In this document: positions 9,301-19,300 of the stretch, in pieces
Numbering within the stretch: position 1 is the stretch's first letter
Layout of the letters: every line of letters begins with the position of its first letter
NCBI RefSeq assembly: GCF_900890425.1
Contig: NZ_CAAHFG010000004.1
Location: 490,798 to 554,797 of the forward strand
Direction: 5' to 3'
DNA from: Pontiella desulfatans
GTDB taxonomy: Bacteria > Verrucomicrobiota > Kiritimatiellia > Kiritimatiellales > Pontiellaceae
Length of the DNA stretch: 64,000 bases
The notes under the pieces: generated by a model
Seen by the model: only the letters and a program-made list of their open reading frames with translations
The model's database searches: none
Told to the model about the DNA's origin: nothing
Program-made: the position numbers and the translations under genes

Positions 9301-10193
9301 CAGTTCCAGGTAATGGAGGAGTCTTCATTCAGCGCGACCGCCACCGCATTGGTGGCGCCGGAGGCCGGCACCGATCCGGTTCCGTTCCAGCCGACACACG
9401 CGTAGCGCACCTGGGTCGGGGTGAAGAAGCCGGTGTAGGCCAGGTTTGTCGCCGAGCAGTCGATAACGGTGCCTGCGGAATAGACCGAATCGCCCACGGA
9501 GGGAGAGGGTGCTCCATAGGCGGAAGCCACCGTCAGCGTATGCACTTCTGCCTGCGAAGCCGTAAAGTCCACGATGGCTTTGTAGTCCGTTGCGCTTCCG
9601 ACTGCGTAGGCGCTGCCCCGCAGGTAAACATGGGTTGTTCCGGCAGGAAGCGGGGTTCCCGTAATCGTTGTGGATCCGTTTGCACTCGAATAGGAACCCT
9701 GTCCTGTGGCCGGATCGTAGGTGATGGTTTCATCAAAGAAAGCGTCCCAGGTGGCCGGCACCAGCGTATCATCGAAGCCGCCAAAGCCATAGCGGTTGGT
9801 CCCGCCATCGCTGTAGTAATGATATCCCCACCGAAGCAGAACCGTACCATCTTCCGCCACGATCTCGTCCGGCCGGGAAACGAGTGTGCCGCTGCCTCTC
9901 GAAACATAAAGGTTTCGATCAATGACAATCTCCCCGTACCCGTTTACAGGGAGCAGTATGGATTTAAAAGCGCCGGCGGCATTCTGGATCCACAGGTAGC
10001 CGGACGTCTCGGTCACGATGCCGCCGGCCGAGGATTCGTCAAAACCTGTGTGACCGCTTGCTGTAATCAGGGCCCATTTTGACGGATCAATCGAGGCATC
10101 CTCGAAATCATCCGTCAGCAGTACGGTGTTCGCGGCCTGCGCGTTGTGATGTGCCGCAGCAAGGAGCAGTGCTGCCAATAGTCGCTTTTTCAT
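6351..10193 (-). CDS. large secreted protein with four DUF1566 (Lcl C-terminal-like) units
   Basis: This 1280-residue protein begins with a signal peptide (MKKRLLAALLLAAAHHNAQA). About 200 residues follow that resemble a beta-sandwich, then three copies of a 75-residue module (LTVSSGFGSPYP, TELTCSV, CAGWTGSGSVP). An InlB-like module (VFDGWSGDATGTG) comes next. The C-terminal half holds four DUF1566/Lcl units, each with a version of FADNGDGTVTD-TGLQW and DWRLPNVREM, at roughly residues 680, 830, 1000 and 1160. It ends with WPVRGGN and lacks the shared SSK tail of its neighbours. DUF1566 domains are found in surface or collagen-like-linked proteins and are thought to mediate protein or glycan interactions; the role here is unknown. 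Confidence 0.85.
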   Translation of the reverse strand: MKKRLLAALLLAAAHHNAQAANTVLLTDDFEDASIDPSKWALITASGHTGFDESSAGGIVTETSGYLWIQNAAGAFKSILLPVNGYGEIVIDRNLYVSRGSGTLVSRPDEIVAEDGTVLLRWGYHYYSDGGTNRYGFGGFDDTLVPATWDAFFDETITYDPATGQGSYSSANGSTTITGTPLPAGTTHVYLRGSAYAVGSATDYKAIVDFTASQAEVHTLTVASAYGAPSPSVGDSVYSAGTVIDCSATNLAYTGFFTPTQVRYACVGWNGTGSVPASGATNAVAVALNEDSSITWNWEPLDAVLTVSSGFGSPYPTVGSRSYSIGTELTCSVQNEVTVNGIRYRCAGWTGSGSVPASGSANSVVVTVGATSSITWIWENLESRLAVVSAHGDPVPAVGDDMYAPGTVVTCSVENVVGPETRHYCTGWQKHGYSHYIGSYYYITAGTTNWTELELNSPDLRLTWLWETDHRLDIQVEGSGTVSQASGFYDEGSVQTLTATPAEGWVFDGWSGDATGTGSAPLTMDAPKSAIATFSVPASIANLSVAQVEGAREVEVTYDVAGTRSLLVDLEVFQNGSNLNASALSGAVGMVSAGPSNTITWNAGTDWNLNVDELTFNLLSEDGLPFYAPYTPGPWAIPKTQITLDYYMGIDGEDGDLQAGMVWPSPRFADNGDGTVTDNMTGLQWGKTASYTSWYNSMSACENLSLAGHDDWRLPNVREMRSLLSNFSRSYPVVELGVFSNFSTGNNYWTSTRLEYNTGYAYAVYGNYGYTLPLSLGSSYGYLPVRGSSTGMVAIAKTGQANSWDAARSTEDGDLQTGQAWPEPRFTDHGDGTATDHLTGLMWCKTQLGSTYWAGALNACNGLTAAGHTDWRLPNINELETLVDYGEKYPSPTLPADHPFVSFPGGTAVRVWSSSTPYSTGYGYIVDFYNGHIDAYSKGNSCYVMACRGGVEIQETISEPTTYEPLPVTGQTNSFAVGDDGDLQKGVKEFTNEYIPRFGHSGSGRFHDSRTGLEWYVSDGYNTSWTAAIVACEYSSSAGATDWRLPNVREMLSLLDYGQSTPMLPEGHPFADWTNVVYWTSTVSPHSTDYALTVNLNDGTVFSSHRGFGQNCFCLVRWMTEPVDVAAVPKTGQTFSLRDGDDGFYQKGVAVAGERFADNGNGTVNDNQTGLVWLKDAASLNRMNWSNAVAACESMHFGNYSDWRLPNARELESLITYSTNAPVTPDMFDNVKFTSGAAYWSSTTAAGNAALAVEFKFDTGRQGPQYKENPRYVWPVRGGN

Positions 10194-10253
10194 ACCTCGT
10201 CCTCGTGGAAGCCGACCGAACCGAACAGCCCGGTCGGTGAATGGGTTTGATCG

Positions 10254-13100
10254 TTATTTTGAAGAGCGCACGCGGAAATATTTCTTCTCGCCGTCCACCG
10301 TCCAGCTCCAGACCTGCGCCGGGCCGGCGTTCGACCAGGACTGAAGATCGTCGGAGGTTTCGAGCTGGAGGCTCAGCGTGGCTTCCGTGCCCGCCACATC
10401 CATCAGCATTTCGCCCATCGCCACATCGAGCACCGCGTTGGACGGATACAGGCCGAAGGCATCAACGTTGGCGGCGATGTGGTCGACCACCCACTGATCC
10501 GACACCGTCGGGTTCCAGTTATGATCCACTTCCAGCTTGTCATCAAACCCATCGCCGTCCGTATCGGATTTCCAAGGATTGGAACCGATGGCGGTTTCAT
10601 TAGAGTTGAGCAACCCATCGCCGTCCGCATCGTCGGAGAAGGTGGCGGTGACGGCTTTCGGCCCGTCCATCATGATGAAGGCGTCGTTGGTTCCGGAGGC
10701 ATCGCCGCTCCAGCCCATGAAGAGCCAGCCTTCATCCTTCGTTGCAGTTAAGGTTTGCACGGAACCGGCGAGGAAGAACGCTTCATCAGGGTCCACGGAT
10801 CCGCTACCCGTAATGTTGATATCGAGTAGGTAGTTGGTCGCCCAGTTCCAGGTGATAGAGGAATCTTCGGTCAGGGTGACTTCAACGCTGTTGGAAGTTC
10901 CAGAGGTTGGAACCGATCCGGTACCGGTCCAGCCGATGCATTCGTATTGCGTGGTGCCGGCATTTACATGGGCGACGGAGCAGGTGACTTCGGTGCCCCA
11001 AGCATTCGAGGTGGTTCCAATGCTTGGAACCGGCGAGCCGTGAATGGAGGCAACGGTCAGTGCGACGTCATCCATCGGGATGCCAAGGATGGAGAGATGG
11101 GCATCGTCGAGTCTGGCGTAGCCTGAAAGCTCAGTGCGGTATCGGATGGATCGTGTTGAAGGCGGAACTGTGTTGGTGGCCATCTGCTCAACCCAGGCCC
11201 CACCTGTATTTTCCACAACGGGCAGACTGTTTGTACTGATGGGCTGCTCGTTCATGTCCAGATATTCGATCTCAATCTGCCCCGCTGAGCCGTTGCCGCC
11301 AAATTGCCATCCTCCAAATGAGGCGCGGTAGATCCCGGCATCGATATCCTCAGCGGTCAATCCCTCATTCAACAAATTAATAACCTGATAGACCTCTGCG
11401 GTATATGAGCTGCGGCAGGTAACGTACGGACCATTATGATAAGGCAGGTTGTGAGGAAGAGAGCTATAAGAAATGTCCGTGCGCCCCTGACCATCGCGAC
11501 GCCATGTTGTGTCATAAAGGTCGAAAGAGGGGCGGATCAGCAGATTGGTTCCGGCACCACGGTTGGCGTTTTCTCCGGTGCAGAAGCGAATGTCATCCAG
11601 GAACGGTTGAAACCCAAAATAACCCCAATAGGATGACCAGGAGCAGTGCCCGATTCCACCAAGCTTCGTAATCGATGCCGGGTCATCAATTTTCATCTCG
11701 ACCTGAGTTAGGCCGGCGACAGCAGACCACTGCGTGGCGCCTTCCATTTTCATAAAAACGCTGCACAATCCATACTTCCCGTCTGGGCCGACATAGCTGA
11801 AGTCAAAGTCCAGCCGAAACTCAACCCAGGTATTAATATCCGGGGATACGGTGCTGTGCACAGGCGTTTCTTCTGCATCGTAGATGCGCAGATAGGCATC
11901 ATCGCTTGTGGGAGCATGTGCTCCCATTCCAAACTCAAAAAAACGGGCTCCGTCATTGGTAAAGGAGTGGTCAGACAACGTGATTCCACTAAAACCGGAA
12001 CTGTCGCTTTTAACTTTCGGTCCCAGTTTTGAGAAGTACTGGATCGACATGTGCGTGTTGGTGGTGACGCTGAAGGGCAGGTTCCGGTAGGATGCCTTTC
12101 GGTAGTACATAAAGTCCGCCCCGGTCATCACCGAATTCGAGGGCGACTCGGTTACCTGCTTCAGTCCTGACCAGGTTTCACCGGGCACGGCCTCCCAGGC
12201 CCAAGACATATATTCTCCATCACAATCATCCAGCGTGGTGAAAGTCAGATTTTCTTTGAGGGTGGTGAACGAAAGTGATTCAGCGGTCTGGACGATGCCG
12301 GAGGCACTCAGGCCGTAAACCAGCAATTCATCGCCCGGCTCGACCATTTGTTCAAAATCGAACGACAGGCTGTTGGTGGAAGAATAGAGGGTTGTATTGT
12401 TGTATTTAACCAGCACCTCTTGCACTCCGGCGGGATACGTTCCCTGAACCCGCACCCGGGACAGGCCGTCTTCCGCCGGAGCCACCCAGCGCGCAACTGC
12501 CGGATCCCAGGATTCGCTGATGATAATATTATCCAGCCCGATCGTGTCATTATCGCTGGTTGCCGCCGCAGTTTGAAGATCCAGTATTAGCGTCAACGAT
12601 TGCCCGGTTACCGCGCCGAAGTTTATATTCGTATGGCCACTCGTGCTTCCATCAATCGCCATATTGTTCTGCTGGAACGGAACGGCTCCGCTTTCATTGG
12701 TTATGGTCATGCTGTCAATCGGAATAAGCCCCGTACCATAGATGCCCATATCCAGACTGTGCAGGGTAACCTGATGCGCGGTTTCGGCTTCAAAATGAAC
12801 GATGGTCCAGCGTTCGCCGTCATCTTCGTTTTCCAGCACACCGATCAGGTCGCCATAGCTGTTATGCCAATAATGCAATCCATCGCCGACCCCGATATAT
12901 TCCACCGTGACATTCGGCGTGAAGCCCTCACCGGCTTCTCCGTAGGAGTAGGCCCCCATGTTTGTACTGGTTACGTTGTCGCCATAATCCTGCGGCATCA
13001 GCTCATAGTTACTCACCCCAGCATCGAAGGTCAAAATGGTTGCCGATGCGGTTCCGCATGCCAGTACCGCCAGGGCGGTCAGTAGTTTGACTATATTCAT
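10254..13100 (-). CDS. large secreted multi-domain protein with shared C-terminal module
   Basis: This 948-residue protein has a signal peptide (MNIVKLLTALAVLACGTASA). The region after it (TILTFDAG, YGEAGEGFTPNVTVEY) looks like a PEP-CTERM-type or carbohydrate-binding beta-sandwich. Two further beta-rich segments follow around residues 280-480 and 490-650, the second resembling a carbohydrate-binding module with a LIRPSFDLYDTTW-like start. The last 250 residues repeat the cluster's modules in order: GSPVPSIG..CIGWTGTGSVP, LFMGWSGDASGTN, DDADGDGLLNSNE and DTDGDGFDDKLE, then the YPSNAVLDVAMGEML..YFRVRSSK tail. It may bind polysaccharide at the cell surface; that is inference. Its N-terminal 60 residues recur in the pseudogene at 16064-16301. 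Confidence 0.83.
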   Translation of the reverse strand: MNIVKLLTALAVLACGTASATILTFDAGVSNYELMPQDYGDNVTSTNMGAYSYGEAGEGFTPNVTVEYIGVGDGLHYWHNSYGDLIGVLENEDDGERWTIVHFEAETAHQVTLHSLDMGIYGTGLIPIDSMTITNESGAVPFQQNNMAIDGSTSGHTNINFGAVTGQSLTLILDLQTAAATSDNDTIGLDNIIISESWDPAVARWVAPAEDGLSRVRVQGTYPAGVQEVLVKYNNTTLYSSTNSLSFDFEQMVEPGDELLVYGLSASGIVQTAESLSFTTLKENLTFTTLDDCDGEYMSWAWEAVPGETWSGLKQVTESPSNSVMTGADFMYYRKASYRNLPFSVTTNTHMSIQYFSKLGPKVKSDSSGFSGITLSDHSFTNDGARFFEFGMGAHAPTSDDAYLRIYDAEETPVHSTVSPDINTWVEFRLDFDFSYVGPDGKYGLCSVFMKMEGATQWSAVAGLTQVEMKIDDPASITKLGGIGHCSWSSYWGYFGFQPFLDDIRFCTGENANRGAGTNLLIRPSFDLYDTTWRRDGQGRTDISYSSLPHNLPYHNGPYVTCRSSYTAEVYQVINLLNEGLTAEDIDAGIYRASFGGWQFGGNGSAGQIEIEYLDMNEQPISTNSLPVVENTGGAWVEQMATNTVPPSTRSIRYRTELSGYARLDDAHLSILGIPMDDVALTVASIHGSPVPSIGTTSNAWGTEVTCSVAHVNAGTTQYECIGWTGTGSVPTSGTSNSVEVTLTEDSSITWNWATNYLLDINITGSGSVDPDEAFFLAGSVQTLTATKDEGWLFMGWSGDASGTNDAFIMMDGPKAVTATFSDDADGDGLLNSNETAIGSNPWKSDTDGDGFDDKLEVDHNWNPTVSDQWVVDHIAANVDAFGLYPSNAVLDVAMGEMLMDVAGTEATLSLQLETSDDLQSWSNAGPAQVWSWTVDGEKKYFRVRSSK

Positions 13101-13161
13101 GTTTTTCTCCTGCTTCCTGTTATCCGATCTGTAATATGCACTGACAACTTATTGGTGGAGA

Positions 13162-13198
13162 GTCGCACGCCGTGCGACCGGGCGGACAGCGTCCGCCC
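13162..13198. repeat. double hairpin repeat
   Basis: GTCGCACGCCGTGCGAC is followed by GGGCGGACAGCGTCCGCCC, two adjacent hairpins just after the LRR gene stop. The same two-hairpin layout with different bases occurs inside the coding region at 38843-38889. It may act as a terminator for the LRR gene. Confidence 0.6.
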
Positions 13199-13206
13199 TT
13201 CCATTC

Positions 13207-15987
13207 CTACTTTGACGATCTAACGCGGAAGTATTTCTTCTCACCGTCCACCGGCCAGCTCCAGACTTCCGCCGGGCCGGCATTGGTCCAGGTGACGAGA
13301 TCTTCCGACTCCTCGAGCTGGAGGCTGAGGGTGGCTGTCCCGCCCGCTGTTTCAATGACCATCTCACCGACCGCCACATCGAGAACGACGTTCGACGGAT
13401 AAAGGCCGAAGGTTTCGTCGTTGTCCTGAATGTAGGTTGCGACCTCGGAGTTATCGATCGTGAGCGGCATGCTTTGCTGCGCTTCAAACAGGTCGTCAAA
13501 TCCATCGCCGTCCGTATCCGCTTTCCATGGGTTGGAGCCATAACCAGCTTCCTCGGTGTTGGTGAGGCCGTCGCCATCGGCATCGTCAGAGAAAGTTGCT
13601 GAGATCGCCTTCGCAGAGGACATGGTTACCATCGTGCTGAGGTTTGTGCCTGATGCATCGCCTCCCCAATACATGAACAGATATCCCGCCGACGGTGTGG
13701 CAATGATGGTTTGGTCTGAACCTGCAAGGAAGTAACCATCCGCATGGCTCAATGATCCGCCGGTTCCAACGGTGACATCGAGGTAATGGTTGGTTTGCCA
13801 GAGCCATGTAATGGAGGAATCTTCGGTCAGCGTTACGCCTACGGCATTACTGAGGCCGGATGCAGGAATCGATCCGGTACCAATCCACCCATTACATTCA
13901 TACTGTGTGCCGGATGACTCCACGTTGGCGACGGAACAGGTTACGATGGTGTTGTAGACAATCGTGTGCGATCCGACTACCGGGGAAGGGGAACCCAGAA
14001 TGGAGTTTACTTGAAGCTGCACCTCTTCGACAGGCGGCACCCAATACGCGGTCGGACGTCCGCCCCACGCATCGGGAACATCCGGCCAGCCGGTAGACTC
14101 CGCAGTTCGGTAAACCGTCGCGGATGTACTGTAAAAAGGCGATGATCCTATGGATGGCGCATTTCCTCTGAAGTAGACTCCGCTCAGCACGTTGCAAAAT
14201 TGAAACGCATAATCATCAAGTCGGGTCACACTTGCGGGGAGTATGACCGACGTCAGCGCGTCGCATTCTTGAAATGCCCTGACACCGATGGTTGCGACTC
14301 CCGAAGCGACCGTTAAATTGGTCAGCCCGCTGCAGTTGCCAAAGGCGTTGTTGCCAAGCGTCGTCACGCTCCCCGGAATCGTTAGCGATGTCAACGCGCT
14401 ACAATTCTGAAAAGCATTATCTGAAATGTTCTTCACGCTCGTGGGAATAGAGAATTGCATCAATCCACTACAGCCGTTAAACGCGGATGCGCCAATATTC
14501 GTAACTGTGTTTGGAATCGTGATGGAGGTCAACCCGCTTCTGCCACTGCAGAGGCCTGGGTTAACGGATGAAATACTATAGTGAAGCGTCACAGATCTTA
14601 GCGCGTTGCACCAGTAGAAGGTATTATCGATACTCGTTACACTGGCAGGGATGGTCACCGACTCCAGCAAATCGCAATATTGGAACGCATAGACACCAAG
14701 ACTAGTCACACTCAAAGGGACTTCCAGTGTCGTTAGTGCGTCGCAATCGCCAAATGCTCTTTGGCCGATGGTTTCTACACCCGAAGAGAGCGTTAGATTG
14801 GTTGCCCCGCTGCAGGTGCCAAAAGCATCGGCACCGATCGTCTTTACCGTCCCGGGGATCATCAACGAGGTCAACGCAGTGCACCCCTGAAATGCTACGT
14901 CGTCGATCTTTGTTACGCTGGCAGGGATGGACAGTGAATCCAATCCGCTACAGTATCTAAACGCGGAACTCCCGATATTTGTTACACTGTTTGGAATCGT
15001 CACCGACGTTAATGTACTGACAGAACTACAAAGCCCTGGAGCAACGGATGTCACGCCATCGTGAAGTGTCAGCGATGTTAATGCGGGGCAAGCATAAAAG
15101 ATATTTCCAACGCTAGTTACGCTCGCAGGAATGGTCACCGATTCCAGTAGGTCGCAATATTGAAATGCATAGCTGCCAAGGCTGGTCACACTTGTGGGAA
15201 TGGTCACCGACGTCAATCCGTCGCAATCACCAAATGCTCTTGTGTTGATGGTCGTTATTCCCTGGGAGAGCGTCAGCGATGTGAGCCCATTACAGCCTCC
15301 AAACGCGTCGTCACCGATCGTCTTAACTGTCCCGGGGATCGTCAATGATGCCAACGAAGTACACCCTTGAAATGCCACGTTGCCGATTGCGGATACATTG
15401 GCCGGGATGCTCAGGGACTCCAATCCGCTACAGTATCTAAACGCGGAACTCCCGATGTTTGTCACACTGTTTGGAATCGTGATCGACGTCAATGTACTGA
15501 CCGAAGCACAAAGGTTCGGAGCAATGGATGTCACGCCATCATGAAGCGTTACGGATGTTAATGCGTTGCACCAGTAGAAGGTGTCACCAAAGCTGGTTAC
15601 ACAGGCCGGAATGGTCACCGAGTCCAGCAAGTCGCAATACTGAAATAAGTAGACACCAATGGAAGTTACGCTCGTGGGAATCGTCACCGAGGTTAGCGCG
15701 TCGCAATTGCTAAACGCTCTATCGCCGATGCTTGTCACGCTGGTCGGGATTGTCAGCGATGTTATTCCTGTGCAGTCTGCAAACGCGTTGACGCCGATAC
15801 TGGTTACTGGATCGCCATAAATCGTTGCCGGAATATCCATCGCCCCGGTAGCCGCAGTTTCACAATCGGTAATCGTGACCTCTCCGCCGCTTTCAGTATA
15901 AATCAAATGCCCGTAGTCTGCTGCGCTGGTCACGCCAACCCAAGAGCCAAACAATATGCTGGCGATCAGTTTTTTATCGATTCTCAT
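13207..15987 (-). CDS. secreted BspA-type leucine-rich repeat protein with shared C-terminal module
   Basis: This 926-residue protein has a signal peptide (MRIDKKLIASILFGSWVGVTSA). About 25 tandem repeats of 22-24 residues with the consensus C-xxLTSVTIPxSVTSIGxxAF follow, the LRR_5 (TpLRR/BspA) pattern, over residues 45-640. After that come the cluster's modules: NSILGSPSPVVG..CNGWIGTGSIP, an InlB-like GYLFMYWGGDASGTN, TSP3-like DDADGDGLTNTEE and DTDGDGFDDLFE, and the YPSNVVLDVAVGEMV..YFRVRSSK tail. BspA-like proteins bind host or matrix proteins or other cells; here an adhesin is inferred. The repeats are also very similar at the DNA level, so the repeat number may vary between strains. Confidence 0.87.
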   Translation of the reverse strand: MRIDKKLIASILFGSWVGVTSAADYGHLIYTESGGEVTITDCETAATGAMDIPATIYGDPVTSIGVNAFADCTGITSLTIPTSVTSIGDRAFSNCDALTSVTIPTSVTSIGVYLFQYCDLLDSVTIPACVTSFGDTFYWCNALTSVTLHDGVTSIAPNLCASVSTLTSITIPNSVTNIGSSAFRYCSGLESLSIPANVSAIGNVAFQGCTSLASLTIPGTVKTIGDDAFGGCNGLTSLTLSQGITTINTRAFGDCDGLTSVTIPTSVTSLGSYAFQYCDLLESVTIPASVTSVGNIFYACPALTSLTLHDGVTSVAPGLCSSVSTLTSVTIPNSVTNIGSSAFRYCSGLDSLSIPASVTKIDDVAFQGCTALTSLMIPGTVKTIGADAFGTCSGATNLTLSSGVETIGQRAFGDCDALTTLEVPLSVTSLGVYAFQYCDLLESVTIPASVTSIDNTFYWCNALRSVTLHYSISSVNPGLCSGRSGLTSITIPNTVTNIGASAFNGCSGLMQFSIPTSVKNISDNAFQNCSALTSLTIPGSVTTLGNNAFGNCSGLTNLTVASGVATIGVRAFQECDALTSVILPASVTRLDDYAFQFCNVLSGVYFRGNAPSIGSSPFYSTSATVYRTAESTGWPDVPDAWGGRPTAYWVPPVEEVQLQVNSILGSPSPVVGSHTIVYNTIVTCSVANVESSGTQYECNGWIGTGSIPASGLSNAVGVTLTEDSSITWLWQTNHYLDVTVGTGGSLSHADGYFLAGSDQTIIATPSAGYLFMYWGGDASGTNLSTMVTMSSAKAISATFSDDADGDGLTNTEEAGYGSNPWKADTDGDGFDDLFEAQQSMPLTIDNSEVATYIQDNDETFGLYPSNVVLDVAVGEMVIETAGGTATLSLQLEESEDLVTWTNAGPAEVWSWPVDGEKKYFRVRSSK

Positions 15988-16063
15988 AGTTTTGCTGCTC
16001 CTATTGTTTCTTCTGGCAGGATGACCTGAATTTCAGGCTCCTTCTCTTTGTCAATCCAAATTC

Positions 16064-16301
16064 CACCTTTGACGACTTCACACGGAAGAATTTCTTTTCA
16101 CCATCCACGGTCACATTAGGTAGGGGTAAACCCCTCGCCGTTTTCTCCGTAGGTATAGGCTCCCATCGTTGTGTTCGTCACGTTATCACCAGAGTTCTGC
16201 GGCATGGCGGCTCCGTCGGTCAATCCGGCATCGAAGGTCAAAATGGTTGCCGATGCGTTGCCGCAGATCAGCGCAGTAGCGATAAGTGTTGCTACTTTCA
16301 T
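16064..16301 (-). pseudogene. collapsed copy of a cluster secreted protein (N-terminus joined to C-terminal tail)
   Basis: The visible 61-residue frame starts MKVATLIATALICGNASATILTFDAG, the same signal peptide and first domain as the 948-residue neighbour, and stops at GEGFTPT. Directly beyond the stop, one frame over, the sequence encodes TVDGEKKFFRVKSSK, the tail shared by the cluster, with its stop codon mutated. About 2.5 kb of gene has been lost. The join is at a short similarity between the codons for NVTVE in the full gene and WTVDGE in the tail, so deletion by microhomology is the likely cause. Confidence 0.8.
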
Positions 16302-16316
16302 TGTTGTACTCCAAAG

Positions 16317-16372
16317 AAGAGCCGCCTCGTAGCGGCGACTCTACTGGATTAACCGGCGCTACGAACCGGTTG
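16317..16372. repeat. palindromic repeat between pseudogene and Gly-rich gene
   Basis: AGAGCCGCCTCGTAGCGGCG forms an imperfect hairpin. It is followed by a second short inverted segment around AACCGG..CCGGTT. The two-hairpin style resembles the other interspersed repeats of this window. Confidence 0.45.
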
Positions 16373-16392
16373 AAGCAAACAGTTCGCTTATT

Positions 16393-19300
16393 CTACTTTG
16401 ACGATTTAACGCGGAAATATTTCTTCTCACCGTCCACCGGCCAGCTCCAGATCTGCGCCGGACCCGCATTACTCCACGTGTTCAAATCTTGGGAGGTTTC
16501 GAGCTGGAGGCTCAGCGTGGCTTCCGTGCCCGCCACATCCATCAGCATTTCACCGAGGGCAACATCGAGCACCGCGTTCGACGGATACAGGCCGAAGGTG
16601 GATCCGTTGGCGGCGATGTGGTCGACCGCCCACTGATCCGACACCGTTGGGTTCCAGTTGTGATCCACTTCCTGCTTGTCGTCGAATCCATCGCCGTCGG
16701 TATCAACCAACCACGGATTGGAGCCGACGTTTGCTTCCTCGATGTTGGTGAGTCCGTCTCCATCCGCATCATCCGAGAAGACGGCCATCACAACCCTGGG
16801 GGCATCCATCGTCAGAACGGCATTGTTGGTTCCGGAAGCATCACCGCTCCAGCCCATGAAGAGCCAGCCTTCACCGGGAGTCGCGACGAGGTTTTGTACG
16901 GAGCCCTCGGCATACCAGCCATCAGAATGGCTGACCGATCCGTTGCCGGTCACATTGACGTCCAGCCAGACATTGGTCTGCCAGAGCCAGGTGATGGAAG
17001 AGTTCTGGGTGATAACCACCTCCACGGAGTTGCTGTTGCCGGATACCGGGACAGAACCCGTTCCAGTCCAGCCGATGCATTCATACTGCATATTGCCGCT
17101 GATGACGTCGGCCACGGAGCAGGGGACAACCGATCCGCCGGTGTATGGGCGGGAGCCAACCGAAGGAACCGGGCTACCGAGAGCAGACTGTACGGTCAGA
17201 TTAACCGAAATAACGACCTCCTCAAGATGCACTGTACCAACCTGTCCGCCGTTCGATCCTCCATCGGCGGTGAGGATTCCGGAGAACTGATTGCTCTGGT
17301 AATAGATGGCAATACGGCCGCCACCGCCGCCGCCGCTGTCTTCCTCGCCAACAACCCAGCCCGCGCCGCCAACGGCCTGGATGGAACCGAGGGAACCGGA
17401 GAGGGTCGGGGTGGTAATCCAGATGCTTCCGCCGGCACCGCCGCCGCTGGCACCCCAGCTGTGAACCAAGCCATCTACACCGTTGGCGGAAAGAAGTCCC
17501 TCAACCACGACTTCGTCTGTGGCAATGATGCGGATTGCACCGCCGCCGCCACCGCCCCGTCCGGCATAGCCGGCACCGCCGGCTGACCCCAGATCGACCG
17601 GTGCAGTTTCCGAGCCGTAGGTTCCTCCGCCCGGCTGGCCTTGACCCGGATAACCGGCACCGCCGTAGCCACCGCCGCCGCCGCCACCGTTATTGTCGGA
17701 GCGCGTTCCCGAGCCGCCGCCCGGACCGTTGCCTTTGGCATCTGTGCTCGTATAGCCCAGTCCCGTTGCCGTAAGAACACCGCCGACGTCAATGGTAAGC
17801 GTGCCGACCTGCAGCCCGGCACCATATCCAACCCAGTTGCTGTTGACCGTGGCTGAGTTGTCGGCAGACTCGCAAAGAACGACTCCGTCATCCTCGATGG
17901 TCAAGGCATCCGCATAGAGCACGGCACCGCCCTGAACGGCGACCGTTGCGTTGCTCTTAACCGTCATGGTTGCAACTGAATTTGATACTCCGGGCATTTG
18001 TTCGAGAATGCCTGCATTTAGCACCTGGACATGGTCATACGACTCGTCATTACTCAGCACCGTGCGCGCACCGGTCTGATCGCCATTATCAACAAACACG
18101 TCACCGACCGTTTGCGGCGCTGTCCGGATATAGATCGTGCCGGCACCCCCACGCTCGAACCCGCCTCCGCCTTGTGCCAGAAGAGAGCCTGAAAAGGTGT
18201 TGGCATCCGCTTCAACCGCAATGCGGCCGCCGCCTCCTCCGCCGCCATCCTGTTCGCTGACCACGGCACCATTTCCTCCGCGTACGTCCACCGAACCGCT
18301 GCCCGTAATGGAGCCGGTCGCAATCCAGACACTTCCGCCCGCGCCGCCGCCCCCGCCGCCGAAACTATGCGAGGGTCCGTTGAGGCCTCTGGCAGTGATC
18401 AGTCCGTCAAGTGAACATACTCCACTGACCACCAGGCGGAATGCGCCGCCCCCGCTTACACCGTCACCGGCATAGCCGGCGCCGCCGGCCGAGCCGAGGT
18501 CAAGCGGTTGGGCCACAGAGCCGTAGCCGATGCCGCCTTCCAGCGGGCTTTCGGGATTGCCGCCATGGCCGCCGTAGGCTCCTCCGCCTCCGCCGCCGGG
18601 CCAATCCTGCCGGGTGCCGGTGGCTCCGCCGGGACCGAATCCATTGGTGCTGGTTCCCGTATAGCCAAGGCCATCGGCCGTGATGACCGCACCGGATCCA
18701 ATGTCGGCGCTCTGCGCTTCAAGTGTGACGCCGCGGCCGGCCCATTCGCCATCAACGAGTGCAGATGTGTTCATGCCGTGGCAATAGACCAGCGCATTGG
18801 AGGCCATGATGAAGGAATCCAGAACCAGGGTCGCAGCATCGCGCATGTGCATGGTGCCGCCATCGGTGATGTTCAACGAAGAGCCGGCCCATGAGTTCGT
18901 GCCGCTGACCTCCAGAATACCACCGCTTCCCACGGTCGTTTCGTCCAGTGCAAGACCGTAAGGCCATGGAGTGGCTGCGCCATTTGTGGCCAGATTGTCA
19001 ACGATCAGGTTGCCTGCAGTTTGTGCATCCGATTCCAGATAGATTGTGCCGGCACCGCCTGCCTGGCCTTCCGTAACACCGTTGCCGCACAGACCTCCAT
19101 AGGCCTGGAGCTGTCCCGCAAAGGTATTCGATGCATAATGGATTGCAATACGTCCGCCACCGCCGCCGCCGCCATCTTCTTCGCCTACTATATAGGCATC
19201 GCCGCCGTTAACGGAAAGAAGGCCGCTGCCGGAAAAGGTGTCCAGTTCCAGCCATACGCTGCCGCCGGCTCCTCCGCCGGAGGCGCCATAACTGTGGGCG

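Noticed and set aside
5372-13100. PEP-CTERM sorting signal on the secreted cluster
   Set aside because: No Pro-Glu-Pro motif, hydrophobic helix or basic end is present at the C-termini; the tail ends FRV-K/R-SSK.
14100-15750. Regularly spaced DNA repeats that could be mistaken for a CRISPR or satellite array
   Set aside because: The period of about 69 bp is a multiple of three, the units vary like protein, and they encode BspA-type leucine-rich repeats.
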